A DNA stretch of 64,000 nucleotides, taken from Actibacterium naphthalenivorans. GTDB lineage: Bacteria; Pseudomonadota; Alphaproteobacteria; Rhodobacterales; Rhodobacteraceae. The stretch is from contig NZ_JACIEQ010000001.1 of assembly GCF_014196965.1 (NCBI RefSeq), positions 1,302,001 through 1,366,000 on the forward strand, written 5' to 3'. The notes under the pieces are model-generated. The model did no database searches, was not told where the DNA came from, and worked only from the letters and a program-made list of their open reading frames with translations. The translations under genes and the position numbers were made by a program. The stretch's first letter is position 1. Each line of letters opens with the position of its first letter. This document shows positions 9,793-19,005 of this stretch, one piece after another.

Positions 9793-11226
9793 TCAGCCGT
9801 TCCGCCGTTTGCCTCTGGTTCTGCGCCGCAGCACGAAACCGCGCAAGGCGGTCATCGACGCAAGGCACAGAATAAACAGCACAACCGCCGCGCCGCCCGT
9901 CCAACGCGGATCGATCATCGGCGGCTGTTGCATCTGAACCACCCAGCCGTGGCCGAAGTAGACCCCAAGAAAGCCAAGCGCCAGGCCTGCGGTGGCCCCC
10001 ACTCGCCGCAGCGGGAAACCGATCCGTTTTTTCAGCAGATAAAGCGAGACGAAAAAACCCAGGAGCTCCGCGGTCGTCGCGATCCAGATCACGACAATCA
10101 GCCCATAGCCCTGAATTGTCGCATACCAGGAAACAGCAAGCGAGGCCGCGCGAAACAGATTCGCCCACATCGCATTGTCCGTCTTCGCCCGCGCCAGTGC
10201 CACCACCGCCGGCCCCGCCTTGAACACCCGCACCGCATGCAGGATGGCCAGCCACAGCAGCAGCGGGATCATAGGCTCGTATTTCGGGCCCAGAACCGTC
10301 TGCACAAAGATCGGCCCGATCAGCGCCACCGCCGCCACCTGTATCAGCCCGTTCAGGATATTGGCCTCGACAGTGGCCGCGCCGATATCGTGGAACCGTT
10401 CATCCTCGTCCTGCGCGGCCGAAAGCTGCGGCAGAAAGAACGATTGCACACTGCGCGCCAGAACCAGCGTGGGTGTCAGCGTCAGGGTGAACCCCATCGC
10501 CAGCAGCGCAAGCTGCGACATGCCCAGTTCGCGCCCAACCACCAGCTTTTCGCCGTTCAGCACCAGAAACAGCAGCAGGCTGTTGACCAGAAGCGGCCAG
10601 CCAAAGCTCAACCCCCGCATCATGACCGCCCTGTCCAGCGTCAAGCGATACCGCTGCCGCGCCGCCAGATGCGAGGTCAACAGCTTCATCACCCCCTGCG
10701 CCAGAACCGCATAAAGCATGACACGGTAATCGCCGTACAGCTGGTCCAGCGGCCAGATCAGAAGAACCGAAATCAGCGCGGGCACGAAGATCGTCATCAT
10801 GAACGGCAGATAGATCATCTGCCGCTGCAGGCGGAACACGTCGAAATGGGTAAAGCCGTTCAGCACCGGCACCAGCGCCATGAGCTGATAGGCCCAAATG
10901 ACCTCGGGGATGCCCAGAAACCGCGCCAGCGGATCCGCTATGACAAACAGGATGACGCCCGAAATCGTGCCGCGCAGCGCCTGAAACCCCTGCAACCCGG
11001 CCTGAAGCGCCGGGTTCTCGCCATCCTTGTCCTGCACGATCATCTGCTGCAGGCCAAGCTGCGACATCATCTCGACAATGGCCATGCTGACGGCAAAGGT
11101 GGCGGCGATCCCGTAGTTCTCGACGCTGATCAGACGCGCCACCAGCAGGTTGCGCACCAGCAGGATCAGCGAGCTGAAAGCGTTTCCCGAAACAAGCAGC
11201 AAAACCGGTTTTAACATGGCACTCAC
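9793..11226 (-). CDS. Wzx-type polysaccharide flippase (oligosaccharide flippase family)
   Basis: A 477-residue polytopic inner-membrane protein of the MATE/MOP flippase superfamily with about 12-14 hydrophobic segments. The amphipathic N-terminal helix includes NLLVARLISVENYGIAAT, which is characteristic of the O-antigen/teichoic acid flippase group. It should move lipid-linked repeat units across the inner membrane for Wzy-type polymerisation. It starts at 11226 or the in-frame ATG at 11217. It lies upstream of a sulfotransferase gene in the same direction, so sulfation could precede flipping. The C-terminus is Arg-rich and cytoplasmic. Confidence 0.9.
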   Translation of the reverse strand: MSAMLKPVLLLVSGNAFSSLILLVRNLLVARLISVENYGIAATFAVSMAIVEMMSQLGLQQMIVQDKDGENPALQAGLQGFQALRGTISGVILFVIADPLARFLGIPEVIWAYQLMALVPVLNGFTHFDVFRLQRQMIYLPFMMTIFVPALISVLLIWPLDQLYGDYRVMLYAVLAQGVMKLLTSHLAARQRYRLTLDRAVMMRGLSFGWPLLVNSLLLFLVLNGEKLVVGRELGMSQLALLAMGFTLTLTPTLVLARSVQSFFLPQLSAAQDEDERFHDIGAATVEANILNGLIQVAAVALIGPIFVQTVLGPKYEPMIPLLLWLAILHAVRVFKAGPAVVALARAKTDNAMWANLFRAASLAVSWYATIQGYGLIVVIWIATTAELLGFFVSLYLLKKRIGFPLRRVGATAGLALGFLGVYFGHGWVVQMQQPPMIDPRWTGGAAVVLFILCLASMTALRGFVLRRRTRGKRRNG

Positions 11227-11349
11227 CCAACTGGAATCTGCCGCAGAGGGTCAATGTTTTTCGTCTCGCTGCAAGGCAAATCCGTATGCTAGGAACAGCG
11301 GGGTAACAATGCCCGCCGCAATGCAACATTGCCGCCCGAGGATGCCAAA

Positions 11350-12270
11350 CTGAAACACCGCCTTGCCCCCGCCCTGCTAGCGTTGATCCTTGGCGCAGCC
11401 CCTGCCCCCGCTACCCCCGAAACCGGCCCGCACGTCTTCGAATGGCGGATGGAGGGCGACACCTTCGGCGGGTTTTCCGGCCTTCTGGTCGAGGATCATG
11501 GGAAATCGCTGCTGGCCGTCAGTGATCACGGCACGCTTTATACCGGCACGATCACACGCGAAAACGGCGCGATCCGCGCGATCACGCCTACCGGGCAATA
11601 TCCCCTGTCGGGCCCGGGCGACCCCCCGTTCACCGATTTTCAGCGCGATGCGGAAGACCTCGCCCGCCTGCGCGATGGCAGCCTTCTGGTGTCGTTCGAA
11701 AGCTATACGCGGGTGAAACGCTATGCCGCGCCGGGCGCCAAACCCCGCTCGACCCATCACTGGAACGCCTTTCGCCGCCTGTTCGGCAACCAGTCATTCG
11801 AGGCGATAGCCCCCCTGCCCGACGGCCGCATCGCCGCCTGGGTCGAAGGCAAGGGCAGAGGCACCCGCACCTCCGCATTCCTTTATGACGGAAAAAGTTG
11901 GGCCGGGCCCTTCGCCTTCCCGATCTCCGACGGGTTTGCCATCACCGGCGCAGACCTCGGCCCTGACGGGCGGCTGTACTTGGTCGAGCGCAGGTTCAAC
12001 CTGCTGGCCGGCTTCAGCTTCCGCATCCGCCGTCTCACCCTGACCGAGAACGCCATGCTGTCAGACGTGCTTTACACCAGCCCGGCGGGCAAGCTTGGCA
12101 ATGCCGAAGGCATCGCCGCATGGCGCGATGACACGGGGCAGATGGTACTGACGCTGATCACCGATAATGGGTTCAGCCCGCTCAGCCCCACAAGGCTGAT
12201 CGAATTTCGCCTGCCGGAGGCCGCGCCCGGCCCGCGGCACGAATACCCCCTGCCGTTTCCGCCCCGCTGA
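11350..12270 (+). CDS. Secreted esterase-like/phytase-like family protein
   Basis: A secreted six-bladed-propeller-type protein of about 306 residues in the esterase-like activity of phytase (PF13449) group. The evidence is GGFSGLLVED, AVSDHG, DAEDLARL, SFESYTRVKRY, NQSFEAIAPLPDG and the C-terminal NAEGIAAW. The likely initiator is a CTG at 11350 preceded by GAGG at 8 nt. It gives a clean signal peptide, KHRLAPALLALILGAAPAPA. The frame is open upstream to TTG 11329, which lacks a ribosome binding site. No ATG is available in frame. Substrate is unknown. It is divergent from the flippase gene, with about 100 bp between them. Confidence 0.82.
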   Translation: MKHRLAPALLALILGAAPAPATPETGPHVFEWRMEGDTFGGFSGLLVEDHGKSLLAVSDHGTLYTGTITRENGAIRAITPTGQYPLSGPGDPPFTDFQRDAEDLARLRDGSLLVSFESYTRVKRYAAPGAKPRSTHHWNAFRRLFGNQSFEAIAPLPDGRIAAWVEGKGRGTRTSAFLYDGKSWAGPFAFPISDGFAITGADLGPDGRLYLVERRFNLLAGFSFRIRRLTLTENAMLSDVLYTSPAGKLGNAEGIAAWRDDTGQMVLTLITDNGFSPLSPTRLIEFRLPEAAPGPRHEYPLPFPPR

Positions 12271-12273
12271 GTG

Positions 12274-12537
12274 TCACGAAAGCCCGCGAATACCCGTCGC
12301 GGTGGTACCGGTTGCCATCACCCGTGTCGCCCGGATCGGAAAGGCCACACCGGCGCCGATGAAGACATCGCTCTGGTCGCCGCTGAGCGTGATCAACCGC
12401 ACCAGCCCGGCCTGCGCCACATTCAGCGCGCGGGTCACGCGGGCAAGGTCGGTCGCGTCGTCGGGGATGATTTCCTCGATCCGTGTGGCCGGGCTTTGCA
12501 GGCCGGACATCTGGCCATCGAATGCATCAAGTGACAT
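12274..12537 (-). CDS. GTA-type spike base protein (RCAP_Rcc01079/GhsA-like)
   Basis: An 87-residue protein with the pattern I associate with the small spike base family: LxSPATR near the N-terminus, a central TRALNVAQAG-x-V, and the end block GVAFPIRATRVMATGTTATGI. The start is supported by AAGGAGCG upstream. In Rhodobacter capsulatus the homologue forms the base of head spikes on gene transfer agent particles that bind the recipient capsule. Here it stands alone among polysaccharide genes, with no capsid, portal or tail genes in the window. It is convergent with the phytase-like gene, the two stop codons being almost adjacent. The family call rests on memory of the motif pattern. Confidence 0.7.
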   Translation of the reverse strand: MSLDAFDGQMSGLQSPATRIEEIIPDDATDLARVTRALNVAQAGLVRLITLSGDQSDVFIGAGVAFPIRATRVMATGTTATGIRGLS

Positions 12538-12933
12538 TGGGTTCGCTCCTTAATCGCCTCGGGCCCTGCGCCCGGTCCCGTGAACCCTAGGAAGCATCGG
12601 TTGAGGCGCCCCTAACCCACCGCGCGCTGCCCTGTGCCACGGGTGCGGAAACAGTTGGTTTCGCGTGCAAAGCCAGCATGGTTGTCTTGCAAAACACATG
12701 TTTTTCAAAACCTTACACCCAAAGCCGCATGCGGCGGCAGCGACCGGCGAGGCGGTGACAATTCTGTATCAAAGTGATATTTATCAGGTGTTTACGAGTA
12801 GCGGAGCTTTCCCCGTGCCGATCCATCCTCTAGCATCCTCTCTGAGTGCGGCCGTGTGTTCGGCGGCAACCCGAGCAACGCGCCCCGAACGGGCCGGAAC
12901 AATGCCGCAACGGCAGCAGACAGGACCCATGTG
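12538..12933. other. Divergent intergenic region, no gene seen
   Basis: These 396 bp lie between the spike base gene (minus) and a sulfotransferase gene (plus). The middle is markedly AT-richer than the flanks (about 12,680-12,800). A GTGACA at 12755 lies 17 bp ahead of TATTTA at 12778, a weak sigma-70-like pairing for the sulfotransferase gene. No terminator or small gene was recognised. Confidence 0.45.
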
Positions 12934-13710
12934 ATGCCGATCATCCGCGCTGACAGCAAGCTGATCTTTTTCGCCCATGTTCCCAAATGCGGCGGCTCGG
13001 CGGTGCAGACCTATCTGAACAACCGCTTCGGCCCGCTGGCCTTCGAGGATCGCCGCTTTCTGTCGGTGCCCGAGCGCAAGCGCTGGTCGAAAACCTCGCC
13101 GCAGCATGTGGATGTCGAGACGCTGAACCGGATGTTCCCGCAGGGCTTCTTCGACCACAGCTTTGCCATCGTGCGCCATCCGGTGGCGCGGGTGGTCAGC
13201 GCCTATCACTTCCAGCTTGAGGTGGAGAATACAATCTCGCGGAACGTCAGCTTCAGCGACTGGCTGATAAACGTGGCAGAGCAGATGGAGGAACAACCGT
13301 TCCTCTATGACAACCACCTGCGTCCGATGAATGAAATGGTGCCCGAGGGGGCAAAGCTGTTTTACCTCGAACACGGGCTGGATGCGCTGGTGCCCTGGTT
13401 CGACGAGGTGACAGGCGGCAAGGCCGGGCCGCGCGCGGTGCCGCATACCAACAAGCGCGGCGATTTTTCCAAGGTCAAATCGGTGAAGGTGGTGCCGGAT
13501 GATGCCGATCTGGCGCTGATTGCCACGATCTATGCGCAGGATTTCGAACGGTTCGCCTATGAGATGGGCAACCCGGCCCCCACGGCCCCGGCGCCACTAC
13601 TGGCACCCGAGGTGATCGCCGAACGTGACGCCGAGCTTTCGCGGGTGCTGCCGTTTCACCGGCGGCTGGTCAACCGGCTGAGCGACAACCTGCGGCGTCA
13701 GCGGATGTAA
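12934..13710 (+). CDS. Sulfotransferase family 2-type protein
   Basis: A 258-residue sulfotransferase of the Sulfotransfer_2 (carbohydrate sulfotransferase) type. The 5'-PSB loop is FFAHVPKCGGSAVQTYL and the 3'-phosphate-binding motif is FAIVRHPVARVVSAYHF. An internal SFSDWL and the late HTNKR fit the same family. The ATG at 12934 has AGGA upstream at good spacing. The frame extends further upstream but encodes unlikely sequence. Together with the other sulfotransferase at 8862-9785 it makes two sugar-sulfating enzymes in this exopolysaccharide locus. The acceptor sugar cannot be predicted. It is convergent with the GT4 gene, only 17 bp away. Confidence 0.88.
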   Translation: MPIIRADSKLIFFAHVPKCGGSAVQTYLNNRFGPLAFEDRRFLSVPERKRWSKTSPQHVDVETLNRMFPQGFFDHSFAIVRHPVARVVSAYHFQLEVENTISRNVSFSDWLINVAEQMEEQPFLYDNHLRPMNEMVPEGAKLFYLEHGLDALVPWFDEVTGGKAGPRAVPHTNKRGDFSKVKSVKVVPDDADLALIATIYAQDFERFAYEMGNPAPTAPAPLLAPEVIAERDAELSRVLPFHRRLVNRLSDNLRRQRM

Positions 13711-13727
13711 CCCTCCGGCCGCCCGAA

Positions 13728-15005
13728 CTATTTGCGGGCAGCGCGCTGATAGGCGTCGATCAACGTATCGACCTGATGATCCCAGCTCAGCTCTGCCTGA
13801 ACCCTTTTGCGCCCGTACTCGCCCATCGCCTGGCGCGTGTCGGGGGCATCAAGCAGCGATACGATCTTGTCGGCCATGTCCCGCGTGTCATTCGCCTTGG
13901 CGTAAAGCGAAGCGTCCTGTGCGGAATGGCGGCCTTCTGTCACGTCGAACTGAACGATGGGCTTGGAAAACGCCATGTATTCGAGGATCTTGTTCATGGT
14001 CGATTTGTCGTTCATCGGGTTCACCCGATCGGGGTTCACACAGACATCGGCGGTGGAAAGCACCTCGAACAGATCATGGTCGGGCGCGCGGCCGGTGAAG
14101 GTGACGTGATCCTGAAGCCCCAGATCGCGGGCCATCGCCTCGATCTCGTCACGGGCGGGGCCGCCCCCCACAAGCACGAATTGAACGTCGTAGCCACGGG
14201 TCTGCACGATATCCTGCGCAGCAGCGAGCAGCAGGTCCAGCCCTTCCTGATCGCCCATGACGCCGACATAACCGACCATGTACTGGCGGCCGTTTTTCCA
14301 TTTCGGGTTCGCGGGCAGCAGCTTCAGCCGGGTCAGATCGGGCCCCGAGCGGACGACAAACACATCCTCCGGCGCCTTGCCGCCACGGGTCAGGGCAATC
14401 TCGCGGTAGGATTCGTTGGTCGAGATCACCACATTGGCGGTGCGGAAATTCAGCCGCTCGAACAGCACCATCAGCTTCCAGAAAAAGCCGCGCCGGTTGA
14501 ACTTGGCCTCGTAAAGCTCGGGGTTGATGTCGTGATGATCGAAGATATAGCGCTTGCCGAACAGCTTGAACGGCCAGGCGATCAGAAAGATCAGATCGGG
14601 GGGGTTGCACCCCTGAAGCGTGTCAAACCCGTGCCTGCGCGCGATCTTCAGCGCCAGGCGCATCTCGTGCCAGAGCGCGGCGCCATATTCCAGAAGATAG
14701 CCCGAGGCGCCCTTGGCGTCGATCGGCAGCGGGTGGCGGTAGATATGCACGCCCTCGATTTCCTCATAGCGCTCTTCGTATCCCTTGCCCGTGGGGCAGA
14801 TCACCGAAACCTGCGCGCCCGCGGCCGTCAGCGTGCGGCATTCGTGCCAGACACGGCGGTCGAAGGGCAGCGGCAGGTTTTCCACAATGATCAGAACACG
14901 GCGCCCGGCCAGCGGCTTCGCGGCGCGGGCGGCATCCATTCTGGGGGTGGCGGGGGCCGGCTCCGGCTCAGTTGAGGGTGCCGAGGTCGCGAATGTTTGA
15001 TTCAT
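13728..15005 (-). CDS. Family 4 glycosyltransferase
   Basis: A GT-B enzyme of about 425 residues. The N-terminal domain has RVLIIVENLPLPFDRRVW and DTLQGCNPPDL. The C-terminal donor-binding domain has YVGVMGDQEGLDLLL, FTGRAPDHDL and the retaining-transferase region NKILEYMAFSKPIVQFD. It resembles WbuB/colanic acid-type transferases. The first ~30 residues are Pro/Ala-rich and overlap the end of the dehydrogenase gene by 38 bp, which suggests translational coupling. An internal ATG at 14939 could be the true start. It probably adds a hexose or hexuronate to the repeat unit supplied with precursor by the neighbouring dehydrogenase. Confidence 0.9.
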   Translation of the reverse strand: MNQTFATSAPSTEPEPAPATPRMDAARAAKPLAGRRVLIIVENLPLPFDRRVWHECRTLTAAGAQVSVICPTGKGYEERYEEIEGVHIYRHPLPIDAKGASGYLLEYGAALWHEMRLALKIARRHGFDTLQGCNPPDLIFLIAWPFKLFGKRYIFDHHDINPELYEAKFNRRGFFWKLMVLFERLNFRTANVVISTNESYREIALTRGGKAPEDVFVVRSGPDLTRLKLLPANPKWKNGRQYMVGYVGVMGDQEGLDLLLAAAQDIVQTRGYDVQFVLVGGGPARDEIEAMARDLGLQDHVTFTGRAPDHDLFEVLSTADVCVNPDRVNPMNDKSTMNKILEYMAFSKPIVQFDVTEGRHSAQDASLYAKANDTRDMADKIVSLLDAPDTRQAMGEYGRKRVQAELSWDHQVDTLIDAYQRAARK

Positions 15006-16236
15006 CGGTCAGGCTAAGCTCTCTAATCGTGGCGTTCGCTGCGAGAATTCTATCGTAAGTATTTGCTTCTGCTTCCTTCTTGGAAATAAGCAGGCGCTCG
15101 AGCGCGGGCAGGTGGCTATAGGCATAGCCCAGGTTCGCGCCGATCAGCATGTCGGCCTCGATCGCGGGGTCGAAGATCTCGACCTGATAGCCCGCGTTCA
15201 GAAGCTTGCGCGCCAGATCCACATTCGGGCTTTCGCGCAGGTCGTCGGTGCCGGCCTTGAAGGCAAGCCCGGCCATCAGGATGCGCGCGCCAGGCGCCAG
15301 CCCGTCGCAGGCATAGGCGAAAAGCGCGTGTTTATGCGCCTCGTTCGAGCGGATGAGGCTGTCGACCAGATGCAGGTTGGCGCCGATATCGGCCCCGATA
15401 TGCTGCAGCGCGCGCACGTCCTTGGGCAGGCACGAGCCGCCGAAGGCCCCGCCGGGGCGGGTGTAATAGGGTGAAATGTTCAGCTTGGTGTCGGAGATGA
15501 AGATCTCATGCACCTTGCGCGCTGAAATACCGGATTCGAGGCAGACACGGCCGATTTCATTGGCAAAGGCCACCTTGACCGCATGCCATGTGTTGTCGAC
15601 GAATTTCGTGATCTCGGATTCGCGAAAGCCGACGTGAAAGGTCGGCGCGTCGATGTTCCGGTTCAGGGTTTCCATCGCCGGGTTGGGCTGGGCATCGCGG
15701 GTGCCGACAACGATCTTGGGCGGCTGGAAGTAATCCTTGACCGCCGACCCTTCGCGCAGAAACTCCGGGTTATAAACCAGCGAGACGCGCTTTTCGAAAT
15801 CCTCGCCCAGGGCAGAGATGAAAATCGGCTGGATCAGCTCCTCGACAGTGCCGGGCCGGATGGTGGAGCGATAGGCGACCGACAGCGTGCCCGCGCCCGC
15901 GCGTTTCACCGCCTCGGCGATCTGCCAGGTGACATCGGCGATATACCCCATGTTATGCGATCCGTCGGGCGCCGAGGGCGTACCGACGCAGACAATGGCC
16001 AGATCGGCGTCTTCCAGATGGTCGCCGATTTTGGTGTCGGCCCGGAACAGCCCCTTGGCAAGTGCATCTTTCAGCATCTCCCCGACCTGCGGTTCGACGA
16101 TGGGCGGGGTGCCGGCGTTGATGGCATCAACCTTCTTCTGGTTCACGTCGATACCGACGACGCTGTGCCCTTCGCTCGAGATGCAGCAGCCGGCGGTGAA
16201 GCCAACATAACCCAGGCCCAGAATAACGACTTTCAT
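14968..16236 (-). CDS. AlgD-like UDP-glucose/GDP-mannose 6-dehydrogenase
   Basis: A 422-residue NAD-dependent nucleotide-sugar dehydrogenase that oxidises a sugar C6 to a carboxylate in two steps. The Rossmann motif GLGYVG is at residues 7-12, NPEFLREGSAVKDY is at 156-169, and the catalytic Cys269 sits in FGGSCLPKDVRAL. FKAGTDDLRESP follows in the C-terminal domain. The pattern is closer to GDP-mannose dehydrogenase AlgD than to typical UDP-glucose dehydrogenases, so GDP-mannuronate is a plausible product, but UDP-glucuronate is not excluded. It lies directly upstream of and overlaps the GT4 gene. It implies an acidic, uronate-containing exopolysaccharide. Confidence 0.92.
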   Translation of the reverse strand: MKVVILGLGYVGFTAGCCISSEGHSVVGIDVNQKKVDAINAGTPPIVEPQVGEMLKDALAKGLFRADTKIGDHLEDADLAIVCVGTPSAPDGSHNMGYIADVTWQIAEAVKRAGAGTLSVAYRSTIRPGTVEELIQPIFISALGEDFEKRVSLVYNPEFLREGSAVKDYFQPPKIVVGTRDAQPNPAMETLNRNIDAPTFHVGFRESEITKFVDNTWHAVKVAFANEIGRVCLESGISARKVHEIFISDTKLNISPYYTRPGGAFGGSCLPKDVRALQHIGADIGANLHLVDSLIRSNEAHKHALFAYACDGLAPGARILMAGLAFKAGTDDLRESPNVDLARKLLNAGYQVEIFDPAIEADMLIGANLGYAYSHLPALERLLISKKEAEANTYDRILAANATIRELSLTDESNIRDLGTLN

Positions 16237-16508
16237 CCTGTAACGTCCTTTTGTCCGATACCTTCCGGCACTACTCGTTCAACATGTTCTGCTCGGCGGC
16301 GCGGGCCCTTGTGGTCGGGCCCGTTGCATCTTCCGCATTCTTTGCGGGGCACGCTAATCGTTGCAAGTAACGGTTTCTACGGCAAACTTCCCAATTCACA
16401 GAAAAACCCCGCGGTTGGCGCGGTTCCGCCGCTTCTTTGCCGCCCGGCTGCCGCAAGCGCCGCCGGTTTCGTGAATTCCGCCATTTTCAGGGGCGTGACC
16501 CCGAGGGC

Positions 16509-17165
16509 TCAATGCTCATTTCGCCCCAGCACCCAGGCCGCCGCGGCGCCCGCCAGAAAGCCGCCCAGATGGGTTTGCCAGGCAAGCTGCCCCTTCATCG
16601 CCCACCACAGCACCAGGTTCAGCACCAGCAACAGCAGCACCGCGCGCCCGACCGGCCAGAGACCCAGATTATAGGCGCGGCGATCGGCGTAGTTCCAGGT
16701 GACAATGGCACCGGCCAGGCCGAACAGCGCACCAGAGGCGCCCACCATCGGCTGCAGCCCGCTGGCCAACACCCCGTAGAGCCCGGCCCCACCCAGAAGC
16801 GCCACCAGATAGATCACGCAAAAGCGCCAGTTCCCCACCCGGTCGACCACCGCACGGCCAAGCGAATACAGGGTGAACATGTTGACGATCAGATGAACCG
16901 GGCCGCCGTGCAAAAAGCCATAGGTGAAATACATCAGCACCGGCTGGCCCGCGAAATTCGGCTTCCAGTCGCGCAGCAGGCCGGGCCAGAACCCGCCGTA
17001 TTCATAGGCGGTATAGCGCAGCCGTGCCGGAGAGATCAGCCCGTGGTCGGCGGCCGACAGCACAAGCTCGATCAGCGCGCAGATCACGATCAGCACCACA
17101 GGCAGTGTTTCGATCGGAAGGCGGCGGGATCGCATGTGATGCGGCGCTTCGGGGGACAGGTTCAT
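16509..17165 (-). CDS. Rhomboid family intramembrane serine protease
   Basis: About 218 residues with six to seven hydrophobic segments. The catalytic serine is in GASGALFG, the catalytic histidine in THLGGFLAG near the C-terminus, and the conserved HLIVNM segment carries the supporting His and Asn. It should cleave a membrane-anchored substrate within the bilayer. It follows the exosortase gene by under 80 bp in the same direction, so a role in processing proteins of the sorting/polysaccharide system is possible. It lacks the features by which I would name it a rhombosortase. The start is uncertain: ATG 17165 is chosen, and the frame is open to TTG 17201. Confidence 0.85.
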   Translation of the reverse strand: MNLSPEAPHHMRSRRLPIETLPVVLIVICALIELVLSAADHGLISPARLRYTAYEYGGFWPGLLRDWKPNFAGQPVLMYFTYGFLHGGPVHLIVNMFTLYSLGRAVVDRVGNWRFCVIYLVALLGGAGLYGVLASGLQPMVGASGALFGLAGAIVTWNYADRRAYNLGLWPVGRAVLLLLVLNLVLWWAMKGQLAWQTHLGGFLAGAAAAWVLGRNEH

Positions 17166-17242
17166 CGCGCGATCATCGCGTGAGAAACCGCCGGACTTCA
17201 AGCCCGGATCGCCTGCATTTGCCGGTGCCGGCGCGGCATGGC

Positions 17243-18832
17243 CTATTCCGGTACGAACCGGGGCAGTTTCGGCAGGCTTTGCTCCATAAACCGCAGCATC
17301 CGCGCTTCGGCATGCGCCTCTGTCTCATGCTCGCCGATGGCGGTGACAAAGCGCACCAGCGCCCCGTCGGTGCGGCCGATGGTCAGGCTGTCGTAAAACA
17401 CCGATGCCTTGGCCAGATAGTCGTTCGTATGCCGCTTGCCGCGCTGTTCGAACCAGTAATAGACGATCTGCCGGTTCAGACCCTTTTCGATCACCGCCCG
17501 GTTCAGGGTAAACGTGCCGTAGATGGTGTTGGCGAAGGTCACGCTGTGCGGTTCGATCGCATAAACCTCCCACCCGCCAACGGGCAGGCAGACCTCGGGC
17601 GAATGGATGCCCGAGCCTTCGGTCTGTTTGTTGTAGAAGGCGACGAAGAAATTGACGAACCCGTCCTCGTCCGGCGCCATATAGGTGATGTTGACATAGT
17701 CGTCGGCGCCAAGGGTGCGTTCGACATCGGCCTCCAGCTTTTGTCGGTGGCCGGTCCAGCCGTCGATCTTGCTGGGGAACAGCGCGAAGGGGTCGCGCTC
17801 CACCGGCGGGGCGTCGGCCGGTTTGACCGTGATCCAGGCGAGGGTGACGGCCAGGGTCAGCAAAGTCGCGGTGATCATCGCCACAGAGGACCGGATCGAG
17901 AAAATCCGCGCCATGATCGGGCCGAAACCCTCGAAATCAAGGTCGATCGCCTCGCCCAGCGGCAGGGGGTTCGGGGTCAGCCGCTGCAACGCGATGGCCA
18001 TCAGGAACAGGATGCCGACACAGGCCAGGAAGATCACCCAGCCTTCAAAGAAATGCAGAAAGCCTTCGGCCTGTTCGATGCCGTAGCTGTTGACCAGAAC
18101 CCCGATCACCCCGATGCGGAAAGAGTTCATGAACACGGTCAGCGGCGCGGCCGAAAGCAGCAGCACCGCCTTGTGCCACATCGGCCCGCGATAGAGGATC
18201 GCGAAGAGATATGAGAACGACAGGATCGGGAACAGATAGCGCAGGCCGGAGCATGCCTCTGCCACCTGAAGCTTGTAGACGCCCAGATCAATGATGTTGC
18301 CATCCAGAAACACCGACACCCCGGCCAGGCTGACGAACCAGACACCCAGCACCGAAGAGATCGATTGCAGCAGGATCGAGATTTTCCAGTACAGGAACTG
18401 CGGCAGCGGCAGCATGAAGATCAGATGCAGCACCGGCGCCCAATGCATCAATCCGCGTTTCCAGCCGAACACCGTCAGGGTGACGCCGCCGACCCACAGG
18501 ATGAAACCATAGGTCACGATATCGGGGATCCGCACCAGGTTGCCCATAACCGCGATCACCAGCGACAGCGCGATGACCAGCACGCCCGGCCAGCGGTCGG
18601 TGACCGTTTCGGCCGGCAGGGGATAGCGCCGCAGCTCGCGCAGGAACAGGTAGAGCGAGATGAACGGGATCAGGATGCCATAGCTGTATTCGGGCGTCGT
18701 CCATGACTTTGCCAGCGAGACGAAGCCGATCCAGAACAGCGGCACAGAGATGGCCAGCAGCGCCACGAACCAGAACAAGCCGGCCGCGTTCACGTGAAAT
18801 TTCGATAGCGGGGGGGTCTGAGCAGAGTGCAA
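17243..18832 (-). CDS. xrtD: Exosortase (XrtD-type) with fused EpsI domain
   Basis: The 529-residue protein joins an eight-helix exosortase (about 1-290) to a periplasmic EpsI/DUF3485 domain (about 340-529). The exosortase half has the transpeptidase residues Cys194 in [12 protein letters not shown], Arg239 in NSFRI and a His near 260. The EpsI half carries [16 protein letters not shown] (about 407-421). Exosortases cleave and transfer proteins bearing C-terminal sorting tails. The fused form in Rhodobacterales is described as specific for VPLPA-CTERM proteins. No protein with such a tail is encoded in this window, so substrates must lie elsewhere. It sits between the outer-membrane protein and rhomboid genes in the left exopolysaccharide operon. 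Confidence 0.9.
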   Translation of the reverse strand: MHSAQTPPLSKFHVNAAGLFWFVALLAISVPLFWIGFVSLAKSWTTPEYSYGILIPFISLYLFLRELRRYPLPAETVTDRWPGVLVIALSLVIAVMGNLVRIPDIVTYGFILWVGGVTLTVFGWKRGLMHWAPVLHLIFMLPLPQFLYWKISILLQSISSVLGVWFVSLAGVSVFLDGNIIDLGVYKLQVAEACSGLRYLFPILSFSYLFAILYRGPMWHKAVLLLSAAPLTVFMNSFRIGVIGVLVNSYGIEQAEGFLHFFEGWVIFLACVGILFLMAIALQRLTPNPLPLGEAIDLDFEGFGPIMARIFSIRSSVAMITATLLTLAVTLAWITVKPADAPPVERDPFALFPSKIDGWTGHRQKLEADVERTLGADDYVNITYMAPDEDGFVNFFVAFYNKQTEGSGIHSPEVCLPVGGWEVYAIEPHSVTFANTIYGTFTLNRAVIEKGLNRQIVYYWFEQRGKRHTNDYLAKASVFYDSLTIGRTDGALVRFVTAIGEHETEAHAEARMLRFMEQSLPKLPRFVPE

Positions 18833-18897
18833 GATCGTACCTGAAATCGAAGGGCCGGACGGAAAAGCACTGTCTGCGTGCTCTTGCGATGCTTAAC

Positions 18898-18909
18898 CCG
18901 GAATTCCGG
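18898..18909. promoter_or_regulatory. 12-bp perfect palindrome upstream of the exosortase gene
   Basis: CCGGAATTCCGG reads identically on both strands and lies about 65 bp before the exosortase start, in the 173-bp gap after the outer-membrane protein gene. It could be an operator, but a palindrome of this length in GC-rich DNA may be chance. Confidence 0.3.
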
Positions 18910-19005
18910 AATTTTCCAGCCGCGGGGCGGTCAAGTAAGGGTTACCGCGGCACTTGTTTCCAATTGCGCCACAGTATTTCTCAGGCCGGGCTCATCGTTT
19001 ACCAT

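Noticed and set aside
16300-16324. Hairpin with gggccc arms upstream of the AlgD-like gene
   Set aside because: It has no T tract and lies in the leader of the gene, so neither terminator nor attenuator can be supported.
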